Of a stretch of DNA of 49,516 bases, positions 17,694 through 26,793 are shown in pieces. Position 1 is the first letter of the stretch, and every line of letters starts with the position of its first letter. The stretch is taken from positions 12,797-62,312 of the forward strand of contig JAEMRK010000004.1 in NCBI GenBank assembly GCA_016463375.1, read 5' to 3'. This DNA comes from Parachlamydiales bacterium. Its GTDB lineage: Bacteria; Chlamydiota; Chlamydiia; Chlamydiales; JAEMRK01. A program made the position numbers and the translations under genes. The notes below the pieces were generated by a model, which did no database searches, had not been told where the DNA came from, and saw only the letters and a list, made by a program, of their open reading frames with translations.

Positions 17694-19049
17694 ATGAAAC
17701 CCGTTAAAAGCCTAGGTGCTTTTTCACTAGCGATGATGAATATTGCCATTGTCGGTAGTGTGCAACTGATTACTGCATCCTCTACTTATGGATTACCAGT
17801 TGTCTTTTTTTATTTGATCGCAGCTCTTGTCTTTTTTATTCCCTGTATATTAGTTACAAAAGAATTAGCTATTCGCTACCCAACAATTGGTGGGGTATTT
17901 ATATGGGTTGAGCATGCGCTTGGAAAAAAAATGGGATTTTTTACCGTTTGTATATTGTGGTTAGCCAATCTAATTTGGTATCCCACAATATTTTCTTTTA
18001 TTGTAGCTGGCATTGCTTACCTTTTTAAACCAGAACTGGCCGATAGTAAAGTTTATATGGTATCGGGTGTTCTCATTTTATTTTGGGCGATCACTTTCTT
18101 AAATTGTTTTGGTATAAGGGTATCGAGCTTAATAAGTACTTTGGGAAGTTTATTTGGAATACTTCTGCCAATGTTTTTACTCTTAATTATGGGCCTTGTG
18201 TGGTATGTGAAAGGTGGCCAAAGCAATGTACAATTTACAAAAGAGCAGTTTTTACCAAACTTTAGCCATTTCGCAAACTGGGCATTTCTCATACAAATTA
18301 TAATCAGTTTATCGGGTATTGAAATGTCTGCAGTGCATGCTGGTGACGTGCGCAATCCAAAAAAAGATTTTCCTCGCTCACTCCTTTATTCAGGGTGCGC
18401 TATTTTTATTATTTTAATTAGTGCATCATTATCAATTGCCATGGTTCTTCCAAGCAAAGAAATTAGCTTGGTATCTGGAGTATTCAATGCTTTTAAACAA
18501 TATCTAGGTGACTTTGGGCTTGCTTATCTTCTACCTTTAATTGGCTCGTTTGTCATTCTTGGCAACTTTGGTAATGTATCTTCTTGGATGATTAGTTCTA
18601 CAAGAGCTATGCACGTTGCTTGTCAGCATTGTCATCTTCCACACTATTTCCAAGCAACAAATCGCTATGAAGCTCCAGTGGGTATTTTGATACTTGAAGC
18701 CATTTTATTTTCTATAATTTGTTTAGTCTTTCTCCTTTTACCATCTGTTAATGCTTCTTACTGGACTTTGTTAGATTTAGCCTCGCAAGTGGCTCTGCTA
18801 TATTATATTTTAATATTTACTTCGGCCATTTTACTAAGATGGAGATTAAAACATAAAAAATATGCAATCAATTTTCCAGCAATAGTCGGTGGCTTAGCAG
18901 CCGCTGGAGCTATATTTGTGGGTTTTCTACCCCCAGAATCTATAGGAATGGGAAGTGCTATGATCTACCGCCTTGTCTTAGGATTAGGGATATTATTAGC
19001 AGTTTTGATCCCGATTGTATTGCTTCAATTTTCACACAAAGAAAAATAA
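17694..19049 (+). CDS. APC-superfamily amino-acid permease
   Basis: Inner-membrane transporter of 451 residues with about twelve hydrophobic spans and few charges. The N-terminal pattern (G-A-F-S-L-A-M-M-N-I-A-I-V-G) and the following R-Y-P-T-I-G-G-V-F-I-W-V segment are those of the amino acid/polyamine/organocation superfamily. It is closest in feel to the glutamate:GABA antiporter (GadC/XasA) group known in chlamydiae. The substrate cannot be read from sequence. It lies 62 bases after gspE. Part of that spacer (GCAGGG near 17652, CCCTGC near 17688) could pair, but this is not a convincing terminator. Confidence 0.88.
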   Translation: MKPVKSLGAFSLAMMNIAIVGSVQLITASSTYGLPVVFFYLIAALVFFIPCILVTKELAIRYPTIGGVFIWVEHALGKKMGFFTVCILWLANLIWYPTIFSFIVAGIAYLFKPELADSKVYMVSGVLILFWAITFLNCFGIRVSSLISTLGSLFGILLPMFLLLIMGLVWYVKGGQSNVQFTKEQFLPNFSHFANWAFLIQIIISLSGIEMSAVHAGDVRNPKKDFPRSLLYSGCAIFIILISASLSIAMVLPSKEISLVSGVFNAFKQYLGDFGLAYLLPLIGSFVILGNFGNVSSWMISSTRAMHVACQHCHLPHYFQATNRYEAPVGILILEAILFSIICLVFLLLPSVNASYWTLLDLASQVALLYYILIFTSAILLRWRLKHKKYAINFPAIVGGLAAAGAIFVGFLPPESIGMGSAMIYRLVLGLGILLAVLIPIVLLQFSHKEK

Positions 19050-19117
19050 CGTCTGACAATAGGCAATTAAGAGAGAATCGGTTATTTTGGATCCCTTTCT
19101 TCTCGATTTAGCCTGTT

Positions 19118-21250
19118 ATGTTTCGCTTCGGCATTTTTATATTTCTTTTTTTGATTCAGGCTTTTCAGCTGCACGCTGAAGAGCCTGCGCCCGACCTTGT
19201 CAGAGATTTGTGTATCATTGAATACTGGAATAAAAAATTAAATGATCGTTTACCGGTTTACTATAATACGTCTGGCTATGTTGGATACTACAATATGCCA
19301 TCTGCTCGTATGGCTAAAGATGGTACATTTGCATTTGGGTTTAACTGGGTACCTCCCTACATAAACTGGACAATTGATTTTCAATTGCTAGATCGATTTG
19401 AGGTTTCAGGGGCTTACCGTATTTTCAGAGGAGTGCAAGACGCTAATTTATCACCCCTTGGGTTTGGAGATTATGCTGACAAAGGCATCAATGCTAAAGT
19501 TTGTTTATTAAAACCAGAAGACACCGGTTATACACTTCCAGGGATTTCAATTGGTGCAGACGATTTCTTAGGTAGTCAGATGTTTGCTTCAAGATATGTG
19601 GTCTTTACAAAAGTTTACCCCGATGCAAACCTAGAGTGGTCTTTAGGATGGTGTTGGGGGCGTATGCGACATTTATTTGGAGCCTTTGCATGGACTCCTT
19701 GGAGACAATGTTCAAATTCATGGATTAATGGACTAACTCTTTGTGCAGAGTATGATAACACAGACTACGAGGATCCTAATATAGAGCCTCACCCCAAAGG
19801 TCGAATAGTCCATAGTCGCATTAATGCAGGTTTAAAATATCATTTTTTACGTTATCTTGATCTATCTGTAAGTAGTTTAAGAGGTGTTACCACAGCTTCT
19901 AGCTTAGCTTTTACATATCCTATTGGATCATCTAAAGGTTTAATCGCAAAAGTTGATGATCCTCTATATCACAAAAGGCCCGTCAATCGCGAACCTATTT
20001 CACAAAATCGCCCTGAACTTGATCTTTGCAACGACATAGCTTATGCGCTAAAAGAACAGGGATTCACCTTGTTAGAAGCCTCAATTGAATTTGATGAAGA
20101 AAGTCAACGCATCATTAGATTAAAAGTTTCAAATGATCAATGGCGCTATGAGCGCATACTGCATAAAAGATTATCATGGGTGTTAGCAACACTTATTCCT
20201 ACAAATGTTGATAAAATTGTTGTCGATTTAATTTGCCAAGGGCTTCCTTGCCAAGAATACAAATTTAGAAGAGAAGATTTGATTGCTTTTTCTAAGGGAT
20301 GCATTGGCTCAATGGAGCTTGATGTATTATCAGCAATGAGCGAAGTGACCTGTAACCCATGCTCTCAAGAATTGTTTTCCTCGAAACAAAAACTCATTAA
20401 CTGGGGAATTAATCCCCGTATTAGAACTTTTTTTGGTAGTGCCAAAGGTAAATTTAAATATTCTGTAGGAACTTCTTTAGATGCTCATGGATTTGTTTTT
20501 GGCGATATTTTTTATAAGTTCCAGGTTGGTTATACAGTTTTTTCAAGTATGAGTGATGTTAGTGATATGGATAAGCTCAATCCATCTCAAATACTTAACG
20601 TACATAGCGACTGGATTAACTATCATAGACCCTACCATTTTACTTTTGAGCATGCCTACATGCAAAAAGCCTGGAACTTGACAAAAGGCTTTTTTGGACG
20701 TTTAGGAGGCGGTTTTTTTGAATCAGCCTATGCAGGCAGTGTTGCAGAAGTACTTTATTATCCAGTTAACTCTCCATGGGCTTTTGGAGCAGAATACGCT
20801 CTACTTAAAAAGCGAAGTTACAGTGGTTTTGGATTTCAAAATACAATAAGAATATTGGATGGTTATACACCAACATATGTGCCTTATAACTATTTATCAC
20901 AGTATTTTTTTGATATCTATTATGATTTTTCTCTATGCAATGTTGAGCTCAAATTAAGTATAGGTCAATTTCTTGCTCGCGACAAAGGGGCTCGCATTGA
21001 AATGACCCGCTATTTTAAAAATGGCCTAAGAATACTTGTTTGGTACACACTTACTAATGGCCACGACTACGTTAATGGCTCCGTATATTATGACAAGGGA
21101 ATAGGATTTTCTGTTCCGCTAGATTTTTTCATGAAAAAATCTAGCACTAAACGTTTAGGATATAGCATGTCTGCATGGTTAAGAGATGTTGGTTTTAGAT
21201 CGGGAACAGGTAATCGTTTATTTCAAATTGTTAATGAAGAACGACGCTAA
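19118..21250 (+). CDS. YjbH-family outer-membrane protein
   Basis: A 710-residue protein with a signal peptide (residues 1-20, ending Q-L-H-A). The early segment matches the YjbH/DUF940 family linked to exopolysaccharide production: G-Y-V-G-Y-Y-N-M-P-S-A-R-M, then D-G-T-F-A-F-G, P-P-Y, G-I-N-A-K-V-C-L-L-K and S-R-Y-V-V-F-T-K. Alternating aromatic strands through the N- and C-terminal parts suggest a beta-barrel, with a more globular part at about 290-430. No other yjb genes are adjacent. Its stop overlaps the convergent psd stop (CTAA). Confidence 0.82.
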   Translation: MFRFGIFIFLFLIQAFQLHAEEPAPDLVRDLCIIEYWNKKLNDRLPVYYNTSGYVGYYNMPSARMAKDGTFAFGFNWVPPYINWTIDFQLLDRFEVSGAYRIFRGVQDANLSPLGFGDYADKGINAKVCLLKPEDTGYTLPGISIGADDFLGSQMFASRYVVFTKVYPDANLEWSLGWCWGRMRHLFGAFAWTPWRQCSNSWINGLTLCAEYDNTDYEDPNIEPHPKGRIVHSRINAGLKYHFLRYLDLSVSSLRGVTTASSLAFTYPIGSSKGLIAKVDDPLYHKRPVNREPISQNRPELDLCNDIAYALKEQGFTLLEASIEFDEESQRIIRLKVSNDQWRYERILHKRLSWVLATLIPTNVDKIVVDLICQGLPCQEYKFRREDLIAFSKGCIGSMELDVLSAMSEVTCNPCSQELFSSKQKLINWGINPRIRTFFGSAKGKFKYSVGTSLDAHGFVFGDIFYKFQVGYTVFSSMSDVSDMDKLNPSQILNVHSDWINYHRPYHFTFEHAYMQKAWNLTKGFFGRLGGGFFESAYAGSVAEVLYYPVNSPWAFGAEYALLKKRSYSGFGFQNTIRILDGYTPTYVPYNYLSQYFFDIYYDFSLCNVELKLSIGQFLARDKGARIEMTRYFKNGLRILVWYTLTNGHDYVNGSVYYDKGIGFSVPLDFFMKKSSTKRLGYSMSAWLRDVGFRSGTGNRLFQIVNEERR

Positions 21251-22161
21251 ATGCGTGGACCAGCTCGTCCTAACGATTGACCTAACAGACACCGAACTTC
21301 AATATGGTGTTTAGAAGACTCTATTAAATCTTCATCGAAGTGGATTGCATCCGGTTCAAAAAGCATTATGATTGCTGATGCGCCAAAAGAGAAATATCCT
21401 TTTTCTTCACCCTTTTCATAAAAAGTACCCGGTGTAAAAGTTTGGTGGATACTTCCAACGCATGTGGCACCAATTTCAATCATTAAAACTTTGCCGAATA
21501 ACTCTGAAGATATTTCAGTAATTACCCGCTTATTTTGAGTAAATCTTTTAACACTTTTTTTTAGTGACACCGGATTTACTGAGTAAAGCCAACCATTGAT
21601 TAAATGACTTTTCGAAGGTATTCCATCACATGGAAAATGAAAACGGTGATAGTCAGTTGGGCACAAGCGAACCATCACCATACTTCCATGATCGTACTTT
21701 TTGGCTAAAGCAGTATTTTTTAATAAATGTCTTAAATCGAATTTTTTACCTTTTACAACAAAGCCATCAGCCATTGTTATATTTGGATAAAACAAATAGC
21801 GCCCATCTGTCGGCATTACTGCTACATTTTTACCAACTGCAATTGGTCTTGAAGAGGCTTTTAATTTGCGATAAAAAAATTCGTTGAATGATTTGAAATG
21901 ACTAACAGGTTCAAAAAATTCATAAGAATCGACTTTAAATTTATCAATAAATGGCTGAATCTTTTTTCGACTTGAAGGCAGACTTTGGCAAATACCGAAC
22001 CACCAAGCAAAGAAAGACCATTTTACCAGTAAATGCAATGCTGCTTTTCCAAAAATTTTACTAATAAGAGAATCCCCATAGACAAATTCTATGGCTTTGC
22101 CAAAGTAAACATCTTCTACTTTTTGTTTGCCAGTGGCTCTATCCAGATATTCTATGGGCAT
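21247..22161 (-). CDS. psd: phosphatidylserine decarboxylase
   Basis: Membrane-bound enzyme that makes phosphatidylethanolamine from phosphatidylserine. Conserved blocks are F-N-E-F-F-Y-R-K-L, M-P-T-D-G-R (catalytic Asp), D-Y-H-R-F-H-F-P (catalytic His) and, near residue 256, F-G-A-S. The Ser of that last block becomes the pyruvoyl group on self-cleavage. Many bacterial enzymes have L-G-S-T or G-G-S-T there, so G-A-S is a minor variant. Length (304) is normal for the larger bacterial type. It is close to mnmE and nth, as in Chlamydia (CT697-CT699), which supports chlamydial origin. Confidence 0.94.
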   Translation of the reverse strand: MPIEYLDRATGKQKVEDVYFGKAIEFVYGDSLISKIFGKAALHLLVKWSFFAWWFGICQSLPSSRKKIQPFIDKFKVDSYEFFEPVSHFKSFNEFFYRKLKASSRPIAVGKNVAVMPTDGRYLFYPNITMADGFVVKGKKFDLRHLLKNTALAKKYDHGSMVMVRLCPTDYHRFHFPCDGIPSKSHLINGWLYSVNPVSLKKSVKRFTQNKRVITEISSELFGKVLMIEIGATCVGSIHQTFTPGTFYEKGEEKGYFSFGASAIIMLFEPDAIHFDEDLIESSKHHIEVRCLLGQSLGRAGPRI

Positions 22162-22167
22162 ATTATT

Positions 22168-22581
22168 TTATTGAGCACGATTTAAAGATTGACGATTGAC
22201 CATTTGGGCAATAACCTTAATTTCAGATAGAAATTCAGGATTAAACAAATGAGTTAAATAATTTTCATTAACAAGTTCTTGAATTTCGTAAGCATTTCGA
22301 ATGATAAGAGAGGCGACTTTTTTATCGTCATTTCCATCCCTGAATACCTTTCGAGCCTCTTTAAACTCATTAATCAAACTAGCTAATTTTTCTTGAACGA
22401 CTAAATTTTGCTTAGTCATTTCAATTAATTGGTTGATAGACTCGAGTGCATCAACCTCTACGACAAGGTCTTCAACAACTACAAAATCTTTTTTTAAATT
22501 GGAGTCTGCTTTAGCAGCGAAAGTCGGTGTAGATAGAGCTGTGAGGGCTGTTATCAAAACTAGTAAGAATAGTGAATGCAT
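22168..22581 (-). CDS. small exported hypothetical protein
   Basis: A 137-residue protein with a clear signal peptide (residues 1-22, cleavage after T-F-A or A-K-A). The mature part is helical and charged, without cysteines or recognised motifs. It lies six bases ahead of psd on the same strand, so the two are probably co-transcribed. The function is unknown. Confidence 0.75.
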   Translation of the reverse strand: MHSLFLLVLITALTALSTPTFAAKADSNLKKDFVVVEDLVVEVDALESINQLIEMTKQNLVVQEKLASLINEFKEARKVFRDGNDDKKVASLIIRNAYEIQELVNENYLTHLFNPEFLSEIKVIAQMVNRQSLNRAQ

Positions 22582-22624
22582 AGTTAAAACCTTTTTAAAC
22601 TCGATTTATAATTTTAAGGCAGTC

Positions 22625-22671
22625 CTTTGCAAAAGACAAGTGAATTCACTTGCCCCAATCACCTTGCAAAG
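22625..22671. promoter_or_regulatory. nested palindromes in divergent spacer, candidate operator
   Basis: A perfect 16-bp palindrome CAAGTGAATTCACTTG (22637-22652) is nested inside a second perfect inverted repeat, CTTTGCAA (22625-22632) and TTGCAAAG (22664-22671). It sits in the 130-bp spacer between the minus-strand exported-protein/psd genes and the plus-strand transporter/mnmE genes. No T-run follows on either strand, so a protein-binding site fits better than a terminator. Confidence 0.5.
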
Positions 22672-22711
22672 TTAAAATTGAATACTTTGTCGAAATACGA
22701 GGGCAAAACTA

Positions 22712-24130
22712 ATGCAAATGTGGAAACAGTACCGAAAGTACATCGTCCTGATCATCAGTTTCATGATCGGTCTGGCAATGTGGCTATCTCCTGCCCCAGA
22801 AGGGATGCAGGAAAAGGGATGGCACTTGTTGGCGATATTCATCTCAACGATCGTTGCGATTATTATGCAAGCTATGCCTATGGGTGCAATTGCAATCGTT
22901 GCAATTGCTGTGGCATTAATAACTAAAACTTTAACGCTTCAAGAAGCATTAAGTGGATTTAGCAATCATATTATATGGCTAGTCGTTTTAGCCTTTTTTA
23001 TTTCACGTGGTATCATATCAACAGGATTGGGAACCAGAGCTGCCTATATTTTTATGCGTATGCTTGGAAAAAGCACCCTTGGACTCAGTTATGGAATGAT
23101 AGCAACAGACTTACTTTTAGCTCCAGCAATCCCAAGTGTAACAGCAAGAGCTGGGGGTATTGTTTATCCAATTTTAAGTGGCCTTTCTAAAGCGTTTGGC
23201 AGTGAAGCAGGGCTTGGTACCTCTAGACGCATCGCATCTTTTTTGACTCAAGTTGCTTTTCAAGGCAGTTGTGTTACAAGTGCCATGTTTTTGACGTCCA
23301 TGGCTGGTAATCCAGTCATTAAATCTATTGCTGCAGAAGCCGGCGTTGTCATAACCTGGGGATCATGGGCAGTTGCAAGTATTGTGCCAGGACTTTTAAG
23401 TTTGATACTTATTCCATTGATCATCTACAAAATCTACCCTCCAGAAATTAAAGAAACGCCGCAGGCTAAAGCATTAGCTCATCAAAAACTTAAAGAAATG
23501 GGGCCAATGAAACGCGACGAGTGGATTATGCTTAGCGTTTTTATTTTGTTGGTCGGTTTATGGGCTGGAGAAAGTTTTTTTAAAATTGCCCCCACTACAG
23601 CTGCTATGTTCGGTCTTGCCATTCTTTTAATTACTGGCGTTCTGAACTGGAAAGACATTTTGAAAGAAGAAGGCGCATGGGATACCATGGTCTGGTTAGG
23701 CACATTATTGATGTTAGCAACCTATCTTTTTAATTTTGGCGTTACTGGTGTTATGAGCCAAAAAATTATGGGGCATGTTGTCGGCTTAAATTGGGTCACA
23801 GCGTTCGGCGTTTTAAGTTTAGTTTATTACTTCTCCCATTACTTTTTTGCTAGTAACATGGCTCATATTAGTGCTTTGTATTCACCATTTCTTGTTCTAA
23901 TGATTGCTATGGGAACACCTCCAGTGCTTGCAGCACTGACTTTGGCATTCTTTAGTAATCTATTTGGATCGCTCACACATTATGGTTGTGGACCAGCTCC
24001 TATCTTTTTTGGTACAGGTAATGTAACTATAGGCGATTGGTGGAAACTTGGGTTTATCATCAGTGTTGTCAACATCATCATTTGGTTAGTTGTTGGTTCA
24101 ATGTGGTGGAAGTTAGTAGGTTTCTGGTAG
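22712..24130 (+). CDS. DASS-family dicarboxylate transporter
   Basis: Inner-membrane carrier of 472 residues with about twelve spans. It has the features of the divalent anion:sodium symporter / 2-oxoglutarate-malate translocator family: P-S-V-T-A-R-A-G-G near residue 142, A-F-Q-G-S-C-V-T-S and, at the C-terminus, N-L-F-G-S-L-T-H-Y-G-C-G-P-A-P. Chlamydia has a homologue (CT204) thought to import host carboxylates such as 2-oxoglutarate. GAGGG ahead of the ATG can serve for ribosome binding. The mnmE ATG follows its TAG stop directly. Confidence 0.92.
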   Translation: MQMWKQYRKYIVLIISFMIGLAMWLSPAPEGMQEKGWHLLAIFISTIVAIIMQAMPMGAIAIVAIAVALITKTLTLQEALSGFSNHIIWLVVLAFFISRGIISTGLGTRAAYIFMRMLGKSTLGLSYGMIATDLLLAPAIPSVTARAGGIVYPILSGLSKAFGSEAGLGTSRRIASFLTQVAFQGSCVTSAMFLTSMAGNPVIKSIAAEAGVVITWGSWAVASIVPGLLSLILIPLIIYKIYPPEIKETPQAKALAHQKLKEMGPMKRDEWIMLSVFILLVGLWAGESFFKIAPTTAAMFGLAILLITGVLNWKDILKEEGAWDTMVWLGTLLMLATYLFNFGVTGVMSQKIMGHVVGLNWVTAFGVLSLVYYFSHYFFASNMAHISALYSPFLVLMIAMGTPPVLAALTLAFFSNLFGSLTHYGCGPAPIFFGTGNVTIGDWWKLGFIISVVNIIIWLVVGSMWWKLVGFW

Positions 24131-25498
24131 ATGTCAGCAGCTTACGGATTACATGATACGATTGCAGCAATAGCTACACCTCCCGGCGAGGGAGGTGTAG
24201 CTATCATACGTTTATCAGGCAAGGATGCTGTAACAATTGCAGATCGCATTTTTAGCGGTAACGTCTTTTCATATAAATCACATACAGTTCACTACGGTAA
24301 AGTTAAAAATTCAGATGGATCGGTAATTGATGACGCTTTAGTCATACCAATGCTTGCTCCCAATTCATATACTGGTGAGAACGTTGTAGAAATTCATTGC
24401 CATGGGGGCAGTTTAGTTTCTAAACGCGTTTTAGAAGCAACATTATCGGTTGGTGCTATAGCTGCAAGACCTGGTGAATTTACATTTAGAGCATTCATTA
24501 ATGAACGCATCGACTTAGCACAGGCTGAAGCTGTTCAAAATTTGATAGCTGCAAAAAGTGATTTAGCTCTCAATGCTGCTGAGAATCAGCTTCAAGGAAA
24601 ACTCTCTGTTTTAATTCACTCATATCAAGAAAGACTTACAGAAATTGCTGCAATTTTTGAAGCATGGGTTGATTTTCCTGAAGAAGGTCTTGAGTTTGCG
24701 ACTCAAGATGAAATTACAGAAGATATCCAATCAATCATCAATGATATGCAATCTTTACTAGAAACATTTGATGATGGGCGCTTATTACACGAAGGTTTGG
24801 TTTTGTGTTTAGCGGGTTCTCCCAACGTTGGTAAATCGTCTTTGATGAATGCTTTAATCGACAAAGAAAGAGCGATTGTAACTGACATACCCGGCACAAC
24901 TCGAGATATCATTGAAGAGGACTTAAGAATACACGGTCTCAATGTCCGCCTAACAGATACTGCAGGTATTCGCACGACTAATGAAGTTGTCGAACAAGAA
25001 GGCATTAGGCGATCTAAACAAGCAATGCTTGATGCAGATCTTGTTTTGTTAGTACTAGATAGCTCAAAGCCTCTTAGTAAAGAAGACAATGATTTAGTAC
25101 GAGTATCAGATAAAGAAAAAACATTGATTGTTTGGAATAAAATTGATCTTCCACAAGTTGAATCCCCCATTTTGAATTTTGATCATATTGTAAAATTATC
25201 TGCGAAACAAAAGCTTGGTTTAGACCAATTGCATCAAGCAATTGATCTAATGATCTGGAAAAAAGGACCTCCATCTAAAGAAGAAATCGTTTTAACATCC
25301 ACAAGACATAAAGAGGCTCTATCACAGGCTATATCTTCATGCTTAAAAGTTATTAATGATCTAATGAACGGTCAGTCTCCAGAGTTTTTGATTTTTGATA
25401 TTAGGGATTCGTTAGGTCACCTAAGTAAAATTATTGGTCGAGACATAACTGAAGACATCTTATCCTCAATTTTTTCTAAATTCTGCATTGGTAAATGA
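24131..25498 (+). CDS. mnmE: tRNA modification GTPase MnmE
   Basis: With MnmG it makes the cmnm5 modification on wobble uridine of tRNAs. The N-terminal tetrahydrofolate-binding domain covers about 1-120. The inserted G domain has G1 G-S-P-N-V-G-K-S-S (229-237), G2 T-T-R-D-I, G3 D-T-A-G and G4 N-K-I-D. The C-terminal F-C-I-G-K (451-455) with its essential Cys is intact. Length 455 is normal. It starts on the base after the transporter stop, so the two are co-transcribed. Confidence 0.97.
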   Translation: MSAAYGLHDTIAAIATPPGEGGVAIIRLSGKDAVTIADRIFSGNVFSYKSHTVHYGKVKNSDGSVIDDALVIPMLAPNSYTGENVVEIHCHGGSLVSKRVLEATLSVGAIAARPGEFTFRAFINERIDLAQAEAVQNLIAAKSDLALNAAENQLQGKLSVLIHSYQERLTEIAAIFEAWVDFPEEGLEFATQDEITEDIQSIINDMQSLLETFDDGRLLHEGLVLCLAGSPNVGKSSLMNALIDKERAIVTDIPGTTRDIIEEDLRIHGLNVRLTDTAGIRTTNEVVEQEGIRRSKQAMLDADLVLLVLDSSKPLSKEDNDLVRVSDKEKTLIVWNKIDLPQVESPILNFDHIVKLSAKQKLGLDQLHQAIDLMIWKKGPPSKEEIVLTSTRHKEALSQAISSCLKVINDLMNGQSPEFLIFDIRDSLGHLSKIIGRDITEDILSSIFSKFCIGK

Positions 25499-25541
25499 AT
25501 ATTTGATAGTATACGTTTATTAAAGTGGAATGAGGAATATT

Positions 25542-25805
25542 ATGTGGTCTTCACCTGTAGGTCCCCGACCTGTATATGATCCTTTAGGTCAAAAAGAGCT
25601 TCATAAAATCGATAAGCTTGCTTATCAGAGAGTTAAGAATTTGTTACCTCAAAAACCCGAAAATAGCCGGGTTTTTTCTATTAAATTATACAAGCCTAAA
25701 AATAAAGGTGTATCTTTATATCTATTTAATCCTAAGATAGATGCAGACAAAAAACTCGGTAATTTTAAAATAATCTTTTACCGATTTTCTAAATTAGTGT
25801 TATAA
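25542..25805 (+). CDS. short hypothetical ORF, doubtful
   Basis: An open frame of 87 codons from an ATG at 25542 (91 codons from 25530). It has no recognisable domain, and its C-terminal half is rich in Lys and Phe. Two hairpins with T-runs fall inside it (25653 and 25756), which is unusual for a real gene. It may be the decayed end of a gene, or a chance open frame downstream of mnmE. Confidence 0.3.
   Translation: MWSSPVGPRPVYDPLGQKELHKIDKLAYQRVKNLLPQKPENSRVFSIKLYKPKNKGVSLYLFNPKIDADKKLGNFKIIFYRFSKLVL
25653..25677 (+). terminator. candidate terminator after mnmE
   Basis: A six-base stem, AACCCG and CGGGTT around an eight-base loop, runs straight into six T on the plus strand. It lies about 155 bases past the mnmE stop and is the best terminator for the transporter-mnmE transcript. 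Confidence 0.6.
25756..25788 (+). terminator. second, weaker terminator-like hairpin
   Basis: TCGGTAA (25756-25762) pairs with TTACCGA (25778-25784) and is followed by TTTT. The 15-base loop makes it weaker than the hairpin at 25653. It may act as a back-up. Confidence 0.35.
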
Positions 25806-26151
25806 TAAAGGTAACTAGGAAAGACAATCTAGTTGTAATAATAAAAGACACTTTTACAAAATTAAAACTAAATCAAACTGTAGGAATAAAACCGATTATT
25901 AAATATGCGATAACTTTCTTTTGTAGAAACTAGCTAGCTTAAGGAAGGATATTCGAGAAAGAGCTGACCGAGAATGTTGCATTAGCAATCACTCAGTCCA
26001 TTGACAAGCTCACTCAATTCAAAATGTTTAGTAATTTAACGTTCAGTTAACAGTTTTTTAAGTCTTAATTTTTAAAAGTAATTATGGGCTAATTGAAGTA
26101 ACCGTTAGATGTACAGCAAGAGATGCTATAACCACCAACTAAAAAAGGTGA
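25801..26151. other. non-coding stretch with promoter-like site and 5' hairpin
   Basis: About 350 bases between the doubtful ORF and nth without a convincing gene. TATAAT at 25801-25806 is followed, at the distance of a transcription start, by a hairpin AACTAG (25813-25818) / CTAGTT (25829-25834). This would suit a small RNA, but no terminator is seen. A 35-codon frame without a start (25943-26050, reading E-L-T-E-N-V-A-L-A-I-T-Q-S) looks like a coding remnant. Nothing else was found. Confidence 0.3.
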
Positions 26152-26793
26152 TTACATCAATACTTTCGGATCTACTTCAATTAGCCATTTGCATATTGGG
26201 CACATATCTTCTTTGTGACCTCTAGCTTGACAAAACTCCCTCGCACAATAAATAATTTGTAAATGCAAATCGATCCATTTCTTCTTGGGATAAAGCTTTT
26301 TAAGATCCTCTTCGACACCTTTAACAGTTTTTGATCTTGATAGTCCCCATCTACGTGCACAACGATAGATATGTGTATCGACGGGAAATGCTGGTATTTT
26401 AAATGCTTGGGCCATCACAACAGATGCTGTTTTATGACCAACCCCTGGAAATTTTTCCAACTCCTCAAATGTATTAGGAACAGTGCCATCAAAATCTTCA
26501 AGCAACATTTCAGATAAAAGATGAATGGCTTTAGCTTTTGTTTTGGATAACCCACATGGCTTAATAATTTCTTGAATTTGATCAATTGACAATTTCACCA
26601 TTTTCTTAGGTGTATTGGCTTTTTTAAAGAGAAAAGGTGTGACTTCATTGACCCTCTTATCTGTGCATTGCGCAGATAAAAGGACAGCTATGAGAAGAGT
26701 ATATGGACTTTCATGTTCAAGTGGAATAGTGGGTTTGGGGTAAAGTTTCTGTAAAATTTTTGCAATTTTTAAAGCGCGCTCTTGACGTTTCAT
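26152..26793 (-). CDS. nth: endonuclease III
   Basis: DNA glycosylase/AP lyase for oxidised pyrimidines, 213 residues. The helix-hairpin-helix F-P-G-V-G-H-K-T carries catalytic Lys121; Asp139 lies in P-V-D-T-H-I-Y-R. The C-terminal cysteines are C183, C188, C198 and C201, in a C-x4-C-x9-C-x2-C pattern rather than the standard C-x6-C-x2-C-x5-C. An iron-sulfur cluster, if present, is therefore arranged differently. It overlaps ruvA by four bases as the last gene of the ruv operon. Chlamydia also has nth beside mnmE. Confidence 0.94.
   Translation of the reverse strand: MKRQERALKIAKILQKLYPKPTIPLEHESPYTLLIAVLLSAQCTDKRVNEVTPFLFKKANTPKKMVKLSIDQIQEIIKPCGLSKTKAKAIHLLSEMLLEDFDGTVPNTFEELEKFPGVGHKTASVVMAQAFKIPAFPVDTHIYRCARRWGLSRSKTVKGVEEDLKKLYPKKKWIDLHLQIIYCAREFCQARGHKEDMCPICKWLIEVDPKVLM

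Noticed and set aside
24703-25170. A 155-codon minus-strand frame opposite mnmE
   Set aside because: Fully within the well-conserved mnmE gene; no motif and Ser/Arg-rich composition typical of antisense frames.
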